DNA of 64,000 bases from the NCBI GenBank assembly GCA_016927475.1, contig JAFGMO010000047.1:124001-188000 (forward strand), in the 5' to 3' direction. Numbering within the stretch: position 1 is the first letter of the stretch; each line of letters begins with the position of its first letter. Origin of the DNA: Candidatus Aminicenantota bacterium. GTDB taxonomy: Bacteria; Acidobacteriota; Aminicenantia; Aminicenantales; Aminicenantaceae. The notes beneath the pieces are model-generated. The model did no database searches. It was not told the DNA's origin and saw only the letters and a program-made list of their open reading frames with translations. The translations under genes and the position numbers were made by a program. Positions 17,570-26,633 of the stretch are shown here, piece after piece.

Positions 17570-19589
17570 GAACAGTCTCATGCCATAGAATGGAATTGTG
17601 CGGCTTGAGCACCCAGTGGTTTTCATCCGGAAAATAGAGCAGTTTGCTTGGAATACCCCGCCTTTGCAGGGCATTAAATGTACCCAATCCCTGAGTCTCA
17701 ACCACCCTGAAATCCAGGGCTCCATGAACAATCAGCATCGGCGTTTTCCAGTTTTTGACAAAATTGACGGGATTGTGCTTCTCATAACCCTGGGGATTTT
17801 CCCAGGGTGTCCCCATATGATCCCACTCCGGAAACCAGAGCTCTTCGGTATCGTAATAGGCCATCCGTTCATCGAGGTTTCCGTCATGATTGACAAGACA
17901 TTTGAATCTGTCCGGCCAATTTCCGGCGATCCAGTTGATCATGTATCCGCCAAAGGAAGCTCCGAGGGCGGCTATCCGTTCTCCATCCAACCATGAATAT
18001 TTTTGAAGGGCCGCCTCCAAACCTTTTTGAAGGTCTTCAAGAGGTTTGCCGCCCCAATCACCTCGAATAGAGTCACAGAAAGCCTGTCCGTACCCGACGG
18101 ACCCGTGAAAATCGACCATAACAACCGCATACCCGGCACCAGCGTAAGCCTGGGGATTCCACCTGTAGTGGAAATGATTTCCGAAAGAACCCTGCGGCCC
18201 TCCGTGAATCAGAAAGGCTACGGAGTATTTTTCGCCGGATTTGAAGTCGGCGGGTTTGACGACATAACCGTAGACGGTCTCATCGTTCCAGCCCTTGAAA
18301 GAAAATTGCTCATAGTCTCCCATCCGGGCCGCCGCGGTTTTTTCAGCATTGATCTCTGTAATGGCTTGAAGATCTTTGCCGTCCTTGCCGATGCTGAAAA
18401 TTTCAACAGGGGATTTCATGCTGTCCATTCCAAAAAACACCTTATCACCAGAAGGAACAGGTGACTGAACCGTCCCATTATCAATCAAAATGCGTGCTTT
18501 TCCCGAAACGGCATCCAAGGCAAAAAGCGACGTTTGCCCCAAATGGGCGGCCGTGACATAAATCGTTTCTCCATCGGGAGCCCAAACGATGGCCCCCGGG
18601 GAAAAGTCCCAATTGGGAGCGAGCTCTTCAGCATTCTTGCCGGTCCAATCCATTAGCATAATTCTCAGCCTGTCGGATTCATATCCGGGTTTGGACATGG
18701 CCAGATAGGCTAGTGTTTTCCCATCAGGAGAAAAAACCGGATACGTATCCGTGGCTTCGTTGTTTTCGGTCAAACAGACCGGTTTTTGGGAGCCGTCGAC
18801 GGGAACATAATAAAGATCAAGGTCGGTTGACCAGGGTTCCTTAAGCCCGACATCCCGGGCGGAGAAAACCAAACCTGTCCCGTCCGGAGTGAAGGTGATT
18901 TCTTCCGGTCCTCCAAAAGGTTTGGAAGGTGTATCGGCATCCATACCCTCCATGAGCCTAACCAGTTTTTTGTCGCTGCATTCCATAACGAAAAGATGGG
19001 ACCGCCGTCCGTCCGTCCATGTATCCCAATGGCGGACGAAAATCCGGTCATAGATACGGCCGGTCGCTTTTTGGGAAGCTGTCATATCCAGCCTCCTTTT
19101 CGTATCATAAGGACAACCCTTTTCGGGAAAAACGTCCATAGTGAAGGCAATCTTGCCTTTTTGGGGAGAAACAAGCAGATTCCCAACATTCAGCGGAAGA
19201 TCGGATATTTGTTCCGCCTCACCTCCGCTTATATTTATCCTCCAGACCTGCGCCGATCCCGATCGCGTGGAAATAAACCATAACCGTTGGCCGCAGGTTG
19301 ACCATCGCGGATTAAAATCCGAAGCCGGGTGCGTCGTTAGACGGCGAAGCCCTTTTCCGTCCATTCCGATCAACCAAAGATCCGTTCTTCCCTGATTGGC
19401 TTCAAGGTCGGTTTTTCTCAGAACAAAAGCGATCCATTTCCCATCCGGCGAAACTTGCGGATCCGAGATTCTATCCATAGCCAGCATATCATGCACCGAA
19501 AAGGGGTGTGTTTCCCCCGGTTCCGTCGAAGGGAGATTCTCAAAAATCATAAAAAGCGCAAACATCAAGATAATAGGAAAACGTTTCAT
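17535..19589 (-). CDS. S9-family peptidase (acylaminoacyl/dipeptidyl peptidase type), secreted
   Basis: This encodes 684 aa. An N-terminal hydrophobic stretch (PIILMFALFMIFENLPS) is a signal peptide. The central part carries WD40/PD40-like propeller repeats (VSPDGKWIAF, FSPDGKTLAYLAM, WAPDGETIYVTA). The C-terminal alpha/beta hydrolase domain has the nucleophile GASFGGYM, an Asp in HGALDFRV and a His in DENHWVLKP. Such enzymes cleave short peptides in the periplasm or outside the cell. The gene is preceded by GGAGGTTATCG. Its 3' end overlaps the remnant PLP gene by about 35 bases on the opposite strand. Confidence 0.92.
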   Translation of the reverse strand: MKRFPIILMFALFMIFENLPSTEPGETHPFSVHDMLAMDRISDPQVSPDGKWIAFVLRKTDLEANQGRTDLWLIGMDGKGLRRLTTHPASDFNPRWSTCGQRLWFISTRSGSAQVWRINISGGEAEQISDLPLNVGNLLVSPQKGKIAFTMDVFPEKGCPYDTKRRLDMTASQKATGRIYDRIFVRHWDTWTDGRRSHLFVMECSDKKLVRLMEGMDADTPSKPFGGPEEITFTPDGTGLVFSARDVGLKEPWSTDLDLYYVPVDGSQKPVCLTENNEATDTYPVFSPDGKTLAYLAMSKPGYESDRLRIMLMDWTGKNAEELAPNWDFSPGAIVWAPDGETIYVTAAHLGQTSLFALDAVSGKARILIDNGTVQSPVPSGDKVFFGMDSMKSPVEIFSIGKDGKDLQAITEINAEKTAAARMGDYEQFSFKGWNDETVYGYVVKPADFKSGEKYSVAFLIHGGPQGSFGNHFHYRWNPQAYAGAGYAVVMVDFHGSVGYGQAFCDSIRGDWGGKPLEDLQKGLEAALQKYSWLDGERIAALGASFGGYMINWIAGNWPDRFKCLVNHDGNLDERMAYYDTEELWFPEWDHMGTPWENPQGYEKHNPVNFVKNWKTPMLIVHGALDFRVVETQGLGTFNALQRRGIPSKLLYFPDENHWVLKPHNSILWHETVLNWLEQWLKSQ

Positions 19590-19664
19590 CGATAACCTCC
19601 TTTAAAACCTGGATTATACAAGGGAATTCATAGCACAGGCCCCGAACGAAGTCAAAAACCAAGC

Positions 19665-20993
19665 TTAAAGTACCGTCAATGATTCGAATTCCTCCGGGGT
19701 AATATCTCCCCAGATATAGGCAAAAGCCAGTTTGTTGTGAAGCAGGGGGTCGGTATCTTCGGCAAAAATTCCTTTTTCCACAAGTTTCCGCCACTCGACG
19801 GTCCCCGGAACGGGCGAGAAATAGGCCAGGCGGGGGCGTGCTCCCAGTTTCCTTACTCGACGAATATCTTCCTTAACTACAGACGCATGAATTCCAGGCA
19901 ATCCGACAAGCAAATATACATTGACTTCGCTTCTAATATATCCCGCCTTGTCCAAATGGTTTAATGCTTCGTCCAGATCCGCCGGCTCTACTTTTGAACA
20001 AGCACCTGCCAGGACACCGGAATCAAAGGATTCCTGGCTGAGAAAAAGACTTTGAAAACCCGCTTTTTTCATCATGCCTGCTGTAGGAACATCGATTTCC
20101 CGAACATGCAGTCCATTGGGAGTATGGAAACTCAAGTTCAAGCCGCGCCGGACGATCTCATCCAAAAGGGGAAAAAAATGATTTTCCTTGTTGATGAGTA
20201 GAGCGTCATCATAAAAAGCAATATGTTTTGCCCCGTGAATCCTGAGGTCCTTCTCGAGCTCATCGGCGACGGATCCAAGAGGACGCTGATTAAATCCCGG
20301 ATAAAGGAGCGGTCCTGCACAAAAAGAACAGCGAAAAGGACACCCCCGGGAAGTTATCAGAGGAAGAACTTCCTTTGACCGCAACAGCTCAAACGCCGGC
20401 TGGGGCAATTCTGTAGATGGCTTTTCAGAAATTGGGGCCGCAGCATCACCCAAAATTCGCTTTAAAACCTCAGGAAAAAATTGCTCGGCCGGTCCTCGAA
20501 TGATAACATCCGCTCCCGACTGGGAAGCGGCATGATCAGGTATAAGAGTGGGGTAAATCCCCCCCAACAAAACAGGAATCCGGCCCCATGTCCGGCGGAT
20601 TTCCTCAATAACAGCCTGAACACCTGGATACCAGTAAGTCATGGTACAGGATAAAAACACGGCATCCGGAAGGGGTGTCCGCCTGATCTCATCCCTAAAC
20701 ACATCCAAGGGAAGGCCGTAGCGGCTGAATTTTCGCGGTATGTCCATGAGGACTTCCGGTTTTTTGGATTCTTCCTTGGTGATGGATCCCCTCCCGTCAT
20801 TTTTTGTCTTGGACTTTTTCGGCAAAAGAGGGTGGTATCGGTCCAAACAATCTATAAAATGGACGGAAAGATTTGAATACTGTTTCAGTAGGGAAGCCAC
20901 ATACAGAAGACCCAGAGGTTTCATCCAGAAATCATAAGCCGTGAAATCATAAATCCAGGGATTTATAAGCAGGATGTTCTTCTTTGAAGGCAT
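19665..20993 (-). CDS. B12-binding-domain radical SAM protein
   Basis: This encodes 442 aa from ATG 20993. The open frame extends upstream to 21047, but that part is the tRNA-Leu sequence and is rejected. Residues 1-180 resemble a cobalamin-binding domain (NILLINPWIYDF, then PLGLLYVASLL). The radical SAM cluster motif is CPFRCSFC within TSRGCPFRCSFCAGPLLYPG. The next part contains HIAFYDDALLIN and FHTPNGLHVREID, typical of this class. Members methylate or rearrange diverse substrates and the substrate here is unknown. The start is 10 bases after the tRNA 3' end and lacks a Shine-Dalgarno. Confidence 0.85.
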   Translation of the reverse strand: MPSKKNILLINPWIYDFTAYDFWMKPLGLLYVASLLKQYSNLSVHFIDCLDRYHPLLPKKSKTKNDGRGSITKEESKKPEVLMDIPRKFSRYGLPLDVFRDEIRRTPLPDAVFLSCTMTYWYPGVQAVIEEIRRTWGRIPVLLGGIYPTLIPDHAASQSGADVIIRGPAEQFFPEVLKRILGDAAAPISEKPSTELPQPAFELLRSKEVLPLITSRGCPFRCSFCAGPLLYPGFNQRPLGSVADELEKDLRIHGAKHIAFYDDALLINKENHFFPLLDEIVRRGLNLSFHTPNGLHVREIDVPTAGMMKKAGFQSLFLSQESFDSGVLAGACSKVEPADLDEALNHLDKAGYIRSEVNVYLLVGLPGIHASVVKEDIRRVRKLGARPRLAYFSPVPGTVEWRKLVEKGIFAEDTDPLLHNKLAFAYIWGDITPEEFESLTVL

Positions 20994-21002
20994 TTGAGGA
21001 GG

Positions 21003-21090
21003 TGGTGCGGAAGGGGGGACTCGAACCCCCACGGTCACAAAGACCATAAACTCCTGAGGCTTACGCGTCTACCAATTCCGCCACTTCCGC
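21003..21090 (-). tRNA. tRNA-Leu (anticodon CAG)
   Basis: The minus strand begins GCGGAAGTGGCGGAATTGG and ends CTTCCGCACCA. The acceptor stem is GCGGAAG/CTTCCGC, the anticodon loop is CTCAGGA, and a long variable arm (TGGTCTTTGTGACCG) marks it as class II. The T arm is GGGGGTTCGAGTCCCCC. CCA is encoded. The CAG anticodon reads CUG codons. Confidence 0.95.
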
Positions 21091-21110
21091 ACGGGCGAAA
21101 AAGCCGTATT

Positions 21111-21139
21111 ATTATAATCTCCTTAAAAGAATGTGTAAA
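21111..21139 (-). promoter_or_regulatory. Sigma-70-type promoter of tRNA-Leu
   Basis: On the minus strand TTTACA, 17 bases, then TATAAT lie about 21 bases upstream of the mature tRNA 5' end. The radical SAM gene directly downstream probably shares this promoter. Confidence 0.7.
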
Positions 21140-21151
21140 GGAAAAACAAAC

Positions 21152-21180
21152 TTGACAAAAACCCCTAAGATTCTTATTTT
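21152..21180 (+). promoter_or_regulatory. Sigma-70-type promoter for the eRF1-like gene
   Basis: TTGACA (21152-21157), a 17-base spacer and TATTTT (21175-21180) lie about 85 bases before the ATG at 21265. Confidence 0.6.
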
Positions 21181-21264
21181 AAAAACACGTGATTCTTTCC
21201 ATTTCCGAATCCTTAGGCAATGGGGTATAAGTTCGCATGTTATATTTTTATGCAAGGAGGCTGT

Positions 21265-22404
21265 ATGAAACTCTTAAAAAGGGAGCAAGTCGAAAAATTA
21301 TCCAGATTCAAATGTGAAAATTTTCTAACAACATCATTTTATCTCGATACGGATAAAAGCCGGTTAACACGGAAAGAAATTTCTTTGTCGGCAAAAAATC
21401 TGATCAGGAACCATCTCAACAGATTGGAAAAGCTGGGCTTAGACAAAAACGTCAAAGAATCTCTCAAAAAGGACCTGGAAAAAATCAGCCGGTTATGCTC
21501 GCCTAACCGTGCTCCTTTTACGTTTTCCGGCTTGGCGGTATTTTCCTGTTCAGGAAAAAATTTTTGGGAGATTTTTGAGCTTCCCGACGCTCCCCGGAAC
21601 AGAGTCATTTTTGACTTAAATCCCTATGTACGTCCCTTATCCGCTATTATCGACGAACATATCAATGGTCTTATTCTTCTCCTTGACAGAAAAAAGGCAG
21701 AGTGGTTCGAATTTTTTATGGGGGAAGTGGAAAAAATTGAGGAAATTACAAGTGACGTCCCCGGCAAAATCAAAGAAGGAGGCTGGGAAGGATATGAATC
21801 CAAACGCATCGAAAGGCATATCGACGCTCAACTCCAAAATTTTTTCAAACAGGTCGCCCAAAAAACTTTTTCCTTTTATAAAAATAAAAAAAATGAAGGC
21901 CTTTTTCTTGGAATGAGTGATAAATATTACTCGGATTTCGAACCCCTGGTCCATCCTTATATCAAGGAGAGAATCAAAGGACGGTTGAAATCATATCCCG
22001 GAGACTCCAAGGAAAAAGTAATTAGGCAAGCTCAGGAACTGGAAAAGCTTATCAAAGAAAAGGAAGAAAGCCGTCTCGTTGATAATTTCATCACCGAGCT
22101 GGAAAGAGGAGGGCTTGCCGGATCAGGTCTGGATAATATCCTCGAGCGGCTCAACAGGGGACAGGTCCAGACCTTAATGGTCACTCGTTATTTTTCCAAA
22201 CCCGGAAAGATCTGTTCCAAGTGCGGTTTTTTGTATGTCAACAAAGAGGAGTGCCCCGCCTGCAAGGTTAAGACCGAGCCTCTCGTCGATGTTATTGATG
22301 AGGCTGTGGAGCGGGCTATGGAAAGCAACTGTCAGGTTAAGCACATAAATCCTCCCTCAAAATTAAGGAGATACGGAAATATCGGCGCTCTGCTCCGCTA
22401 TTGA
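21265..22404 (+). CDS. eRF1/Vms1-like protein (bacterial archaeo-eukaryotic release-factor family)
   Basis: This encodes 379 aa. AAGGAGG at 21254-21260 fixes the ATG at 21265. The first 120 residues form an alpha/beta domain with FLTTSFYLDTDKSRLTRKE. The middle domain has DRKKAEWFEFFMGEVEKIEE followed by a loop with KEGGWEGYESKRIERHID. This aligns by pattern with the eRF1 loop KxGGQSxxRFxRxR, but has GGW instead of GGQ. The C-terminus has a zinc-knuckle pair CSKCG and CPAC and ends with YGNIGALLRY. Bacterial members (baeRF families) are proposed to act in ribosome rescue or peptidyl-tRNA hydrolysis. The activity here is unproven. Confidence 0.75.
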   Translation: MKLLKREQVEKLSRFKCENFLTTSFYLDTDKSRLTRKEISLSAKNLIRNHLNRLEKLGLDKNVKESLKKDLEKISRLCSPNRAPFTFSGLAVFSCSGKNFWEIFELPDAPRNRVIFDLNPYVRPLSAIIDEHINGLILLLDRKKAEWFEFFMGEVEKIEEITSDVPGKIKEGGWEGYESKRIERHIDAQLQNFFKQVAQKTFSFYKNKKNEGLFLGMSDKYYSDFEPLVHPYIKERIKGRLKSYPGDSKEKVIRQAQELEKLIKEKEESRLVDNFITELERGGLAGSGLDNILERLNRGQVQTLMVTRYFSKPGKICSKCGFLYVNKEECPACKVKTEPLVDVIDEAVERAMESNCQVKHINPPSKLRRYGNIGALLRY

Positions 22405-25400
22405 CTTGATTCCGTCTTAAATTTCACTTTATCAAACAGACTATAGACGATCGGAATGACAAACAGGGTCAAGATGGTCGTGGCTATCAGGCCGCCGATA
22501 ACGGTAATGGCCATCGGAGCCCTTATCTCCGAACCGGAAGATGTGCTCAATGCCATGGGCAGCATTCCCAGGATAGTCGTAAAGGCCGTGATCAAAACCG
22601 GACGCAGCCTGACCGAAGATCCCTGAAGGATAGCTTCTTTCTTGTCGATTCCCCGGCGCTTCAATTGGTTGATGTAGTCGACCATGACGATTCCATTGTT
22701 AACGGCAATCCCTGCCAACATAACAAAACCGATCATGCCGGGAAGATTGATGGGTGTTCCTGAAATGAGCAGGGCCGCCATAACCCCAAACAGGGATAAC
22801 GGTATGGTGAACATGATAACGAAGGGATGCTTTAACGACTCAAACTGGGAGGCCATGATCATATAAACAAGGAGTGTCGCCAGCAAAAAAGCCCCGGCCA
22901 TGGTCAAAAATGCTTCACGCATATCCTCGTATTGTCCTCCGAATTCAATAAAATACCCAAGGGGAAGCCCTTTCTCTAGCACCTCGAGACGAGTCTTGAT
23001 ATCACGGGAAACGCTCCCCAGGTCCCGGCCGGCAATGTTGGCCGTAACCGTGATCTTTCGGGCCTGGTTTTCCCGGGTAATCTGAATGGGGCCGGTTCCG
23101 GACGATATGCTTGCCACCTGCTCCAGCCGGACCATGGTGTTCATCGGCGTCTTTATGGGAATACTCTTAATATCTTCGAGGTCATCCCTGAATGACTCTT
23201 CAAAACGAACCCGAATATCTATCTCTTCATCCCCTTCGCGCAGTCTTGTAGCCACGTTCCCCAGGGACGCCCTCTGAACAGCAGTAGCCACCTGGCTGAT
23301 CATCAACCCCATCCTCGAGGCTTCCTCCCGGTTGATCTTAATCTGGTACTCGGGTTTGCCCTCCTGCAGAGAGTGCGTTAAGTCCCGCAGCCCCTCAACA
23401 TCCTCAATACGCTGGACAATGTTGTCAGCAATATCTTTCAAAAGATCAAAATCCTTGCCGAAAATTTTGATCTCCACGGGAGCCTCCGAACCCATCATCA
23501 TTTGGCTCATATCGACGGCTTCGAATCTAACTCCTTTTAGTTTCGGCAGCTTGCTTCGAATGCTTTCCAAAATCTCCACATCCGATCTTTCCCGCTCCTC
23601 CTGGTCCAAAAGTCCGACCCAAAGGATACCTTCATGCGTTCCCGTATTGGAAAAACCACCAGCCATATCGGCCGGATCTTCTTCAGCCTGTGAACCAGCC
23701 TGGGCGGAAACGGTTTCCACTCCGGGCTCATTACGCATGATGTCCTCGATCATCTTCAAAACTCTGTCGGTTTCTTCCAAGGCCGTTCCAACAGGCATCT
23801 TGACCTGCATGATGATCATATTCCTGTCGGAAGCGGGGATGAATTCCGTCCCGATAAAAGGAACAATAACAAACGAAAGAAGGAACAGGGCCAAGGTCCC
23901 GCCTAACACCAGCCACCGCCGTTTCAGAGCTTTATGCAGAAGCTTTCTATAGGCTTCACGTGGACGGTCGAACCTTCGGGCCTTGATCTTGCCGTTGGCC
24001 TCGGTACCTGTGCGCTCTTTGAATAAAAACGAGGCCACCATAGGGACAACCGTCAAAGCGACAAAAAGAGAAGCCAGCAGGGCAAAGGCAATGGACAGAG
24101 CCAGAGCCCGGGTAAATTTCCCGGTAATGCCCTGGGCGAAAATCATTGGGAAAAAGACGGCGATGGTCGTCAGCGTCGAAGCCGTAATAGCCATTCCTAC
24201 TTCAGAGGCCCCGATTTTGGCCGCTTCTCTCCTCTTTTTCCCTTCCTCTATATTCCGGTATATGTTTTCAATAACAACAACGGCATTATCGACCAGCATT
24301 CCCACACCGAGGGCCAATCCGCCCAGCGTCAACAGATTGATAGTGTAGCCGGCTACATAAAGGGCGATGAATGTGACGATGATGGAAAGGGGAATCGCCA
24401 AAGCAATCGTCAGAGTCGGCCGCCAGTTGCGGAGAAAAACCAGGATAAAAAATATGGCCAGAACACCCCCGATAAGGGCGTTGTTTCCCGTTTGCCTGAT
24501 CACCTGTTGGATCATATCGGACTGATCCATAAAGGGATAAAAGGAGATATCCGGGGGTAGGGTTTCCTGTATTCTGGCCAGCTCTTTTTTGACGGCTTCG
24601 GCTACGAGAACCGTGTTAGCCCCGGAGCGCTTGCTGATGAAATAAAAAACGCCGTTCTGTCCCTGGATTCGCCCGGAAAAACGGTGTTCTTTGAGACCAT
24701 CCCGGACATCGGCAACATCCCTAAGATGCAAGGGCTGACCCAAGGCGGTGCTGCCGACAACCGTGTTCCGGATGTCGTCAATCGTCCTGAATTCTCCCAG
24801 GGTACGAACCAGGTATTCGGTATGCCGTTCGACGATATGCCCGGCCGGGAGGTTAAGATTCTCAGCCCGAAGTGCCATCATGATCTGATCCAACGAGAGG
24901 CCGAAAGATTCAAGGGCTGTCCGGTCGATATCCACCAGGATCTCCCTCACATCCATGGTAAAGACCTGGGCGGAGGCTACTCCGTCGATACGCTCAAGAC
25001 GGGCAGCCACTTCATCTTCGATCATCTCTTTCAGCTCAAGCGCCGGCCTGTCCGCTGTTATCCCTCCAAAGAGGATGGGAAAGGCGGACAGGTTAAATTT
25101 AACCACCAGGGGATCGGTCGCTTCTTCGGGAATATAAGCCCGGTAAAGACCAAGCTGGTCCCGAACATCCTGGGCAGCGAAGTCGAGGTTTGTTCCCCAC
25201 TCAAATTCAATCATAATGACGGAGGACCCCTCAAGGGTGATGGATTCTACTTTTTTCACCTGGCTGACGGTGTTGACGACCTGTTCCAGGGGCCGTGTGA
25301 TCATATTTTCGATATCTTCCGAAGACGCCCCCCGGTAAACGGTGATAACCGAAACCGTCGGAAATTCCAGGTCAGGGAAAAAATCCAGGCCTAGCCTGAA

Positions 25401-25487
25401 GAAAGCAAGTACTCCCAGGACGACCAGGATCATGGCCACCATGGCCGTGGTAACTCTTCGATTGACGGATAATTCCGCTATTTTCAT
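22398..25487 (-). CDS. RND-family multidrug efflux transporter (AcrB/HAE1 type)
   Basis: This encodes 1029 aa. The N-terminal helix is followed by a porter-domain segment FFPDLEFPTVSVITVYRGAS. The proton-relay aspartates lie in GVGMLVDNAVVVIENIYRN. The second half repeats the first (VMLAGIAVNNGIVMVDYINQ). Size and motifs fit hydrophobe/amphiphile efflux RND pumps, which take substrates from the inner membrane and periplasm and pass them through a TolC channel. The start overlaps the adaptor stop (ATGA). The 3' end overlaps the eRF1-like gene by seven bases, tail to tail. It is the last gene of a tetR-tolC-adaptor-pump unit. Confidence 0.94.
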   Translation of the reverse strand: MKIAELSVNRRVTTAMVAMILVVLGVLAFFRLGLDFFPDLEFPTVSVITVYRGASSEDIENMITRPLEQVVNTVSQVKKVESITLEGSSVIMIEFEWGTNLDFAAQDVRDQLGLYRAYIPEEATDPLVVKFNLSAFPILFGGITADRPALELKEMIEDEVAARLERIDGVASAQVFTMDVREILVDIDRTALESFGLSLDQIMMALRAENLNLPAGHIVERHTEYLVRTLGEFRTIDDIRNTVVGSTALGQPLHLRDVADVRDGLKEHRFSGRIQGQNGVFYFISKRSGANTVLVAEAVKKELARIQETLPPDISFYPFMDQSDMIQQVIRQTGNNALIGGVLAIFFILVFLRNWRPTLTIALAIPLSIIVTFIALYVAGYTINLLTLGGLALGVGMLVDNAVVVIENIYRNIEEGKKRREAAKIGASEVGMAITASTLTTIAVFFPMIFAQGITGKFTRALALSIAFALLASLFVALTVVPMVASFLFKERTGTEANGKIKARRFDRPREAYRKLLHKALKRRWLVLGGTLALFLLSFVIVPFIGTEFIPASDRNMIIMQVKMPVGTALEETDRVLKMIEDIMRNEPGVETVSAQAGSQAEEDPADMAGGFSNTGTHEGILWVGLLDQEERERSDVEILESIRSKLPKLKGVRFEAVDMSQMMMGSEAPVEIKIFGKDFDLLKDIADNIVQRIEDVEGLRDLTHSLQEGKPEYQIKINREEASRMGLMISQVATAVQRASLGNVATRLREGDEEIDIRVRFEESFRDDLEDIKSIPIKTPMNTMVRLEQVASISSGTGPIQITRENQARKITVTANIAGRDLGSVSRDIKTRLEVLEKGLPLGYFIEFGGQYEDMREAFLTMAGAFLLATLLVYMIMASQFESLKHPFVIMFTIPLSLFGVMAALLISGTPINLPGMIGFVMLAGIAVNNGIVMVDYINQLKRRGIDKKEAILQGSSVRLRPVLITAFTTILGMLPMALSTSSGSEIRAPMAITVIGGLIATTILTLFVIPIVYSLFDKVKFKTESSQ

Positions 25488-26605
25488 TGGATAACCTCTT
25501 TGATTTCTATCTTAGTCCCATCTTCCAACCCAAAGTTGCCTTCAACAACAACCATTTCTCCGACAGACAATCCTTTGATAATTTCGATCATATCCGTATT
25601 CTCGAGCCCTAGGACCACTTCCCGTTTGTGGGCCAGACCGTCGTCTTTGCCGGCGACGATAACGTATTTGTGCTCAAGAATAGCCTTCTGAGGAACAACG
25701 ATGGCATCTTCATGAGTGCTCATCTCGAGGCTGACTTTTCCGAAGGTGTTGGGACGCAGAGTCAGCTCTGGATTGTCTATATGGATTTCCACCTTGAATT
25801 TTTTTGAAAGGGGGTCGGCTGTCTGATTGACAACAGCCACCCGCCCGATGAATTCCATGCCGGGGAGGGCATTTACGGTAACGACAGCCCTCAAACCTTT
25901 TTTGATACGAATGATATCCTGCTGGGTCAGTTCGATTTCTATCTTGACCTTATGATAATCGACCAGTGTTACAACACCGGAAGCCGTCCCCATTCCTCCC
26001 ATCATGGGATTGATGACATCTCCAACTTCCGCGTTCTTTGAAGCGATGATGCCTGAAAAGGGAGCCTCCATGATGGAGACATCAAGGTTATACCGGGCCA
26101 GGTTCAGCGCGGCTTTGGCTTGCTGGAGTTGAGCTTCAGATGCTTCAAAGGCAAGTTTTACTTTCTCATACTGCTGATCGGAAACAGCGCTTTCCTTGAT
26201 CAACCGCTCCATCCGTTCCATGTTTCGTTGGGCATCTTTATAATTAGCTTCCGCTACGGCGACTCCCGCTTCAGCTTGCTCCAGTTGAAGACGGATGGCA
26301 CGTGTATCCAGCTCGGCCAGGATCATACCCTCTGTAACATAATCACCTTCCTCAACATTTATTTTGGTGATTTTTCCCCCGACCTCGGGAGTTACATTGA
26401 TCTTTTCCCAAGCCTCAATCACTCCTGTATACAACATCTTTTCAGAAATTCTCTGCTGACGAACCTCAAAAACTTTAACAGGAGCCACACCGCTGTTTGT
26501 TTCCTGTTTGGATTCAACATTGTTCTGGTCCGGCTTACTGCAGGACAATAAAACCAGTGATAGAATAAAAATCAGCCATCCACTTGCTGCAGTTATTTTT
26601 TTCAT
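25484..26605 (-). CDS. RND periplasmic adaptor lipoprotein (membrane fusion protein)
   Basis: This encodes 373 aa. A lipoprotein signal ends in the lipobox LLSC (cysteine near residue 22). The barrel and lipoyl halves are recognisable from TPEVGGKITKINVEEGDYVT and PFSGIIASKNAEVGDVI. A central helical hairpin lies between them. The adaptor links the inner-membrane RND pump to the TolC-like channel. It overlaps the pump gene by four bases and follows the tolC-like gene by 28 bases. Confidence 0.92.
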   Translation of the reverse strand: MKKITAASGWLIFILSLVLLSCSKPDQNNVESKQETNSGVAPVKVFEVRQQRISEKMLYTGVIEAWEKINVTPEVGGKITKINVEEGDYVTEGMILAELDTRAIRLQLEQAEAGVAVAEANYKDAQRNMERMERLIKESAVSDQQYEKVKLAFEASEAQLQQAKAALNLARYNLDVSIMEAPFSGIIASKNAEVGDVINPMMGGMGTASGVVTLVDYHKVKIEIELTQQDIIRIKKGLRAVVTVNALPGMEFIGRVAVVNQTADPLSKKFKVEIHIDNPELTLRPNTFGKVSLEMSTHEDAIVVPQKAILEHKYVIVAGKDDGLAHKREVVLGLENTDMIEIIKGLSVGEMVVVEGNFGLEDGTKIEIKEVIQ

Positions 26606-26633
26606 CTTACTCCTCCAAATGTCTCCGTATAAA

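Noticed and set aside
20994..21047. N-terminal extension of the radical SAM frame over the tRNA region
   Set aside because: These codons are the tRNA-Leu sequence read in a chance open frame. The real start is the ATG at 20993.
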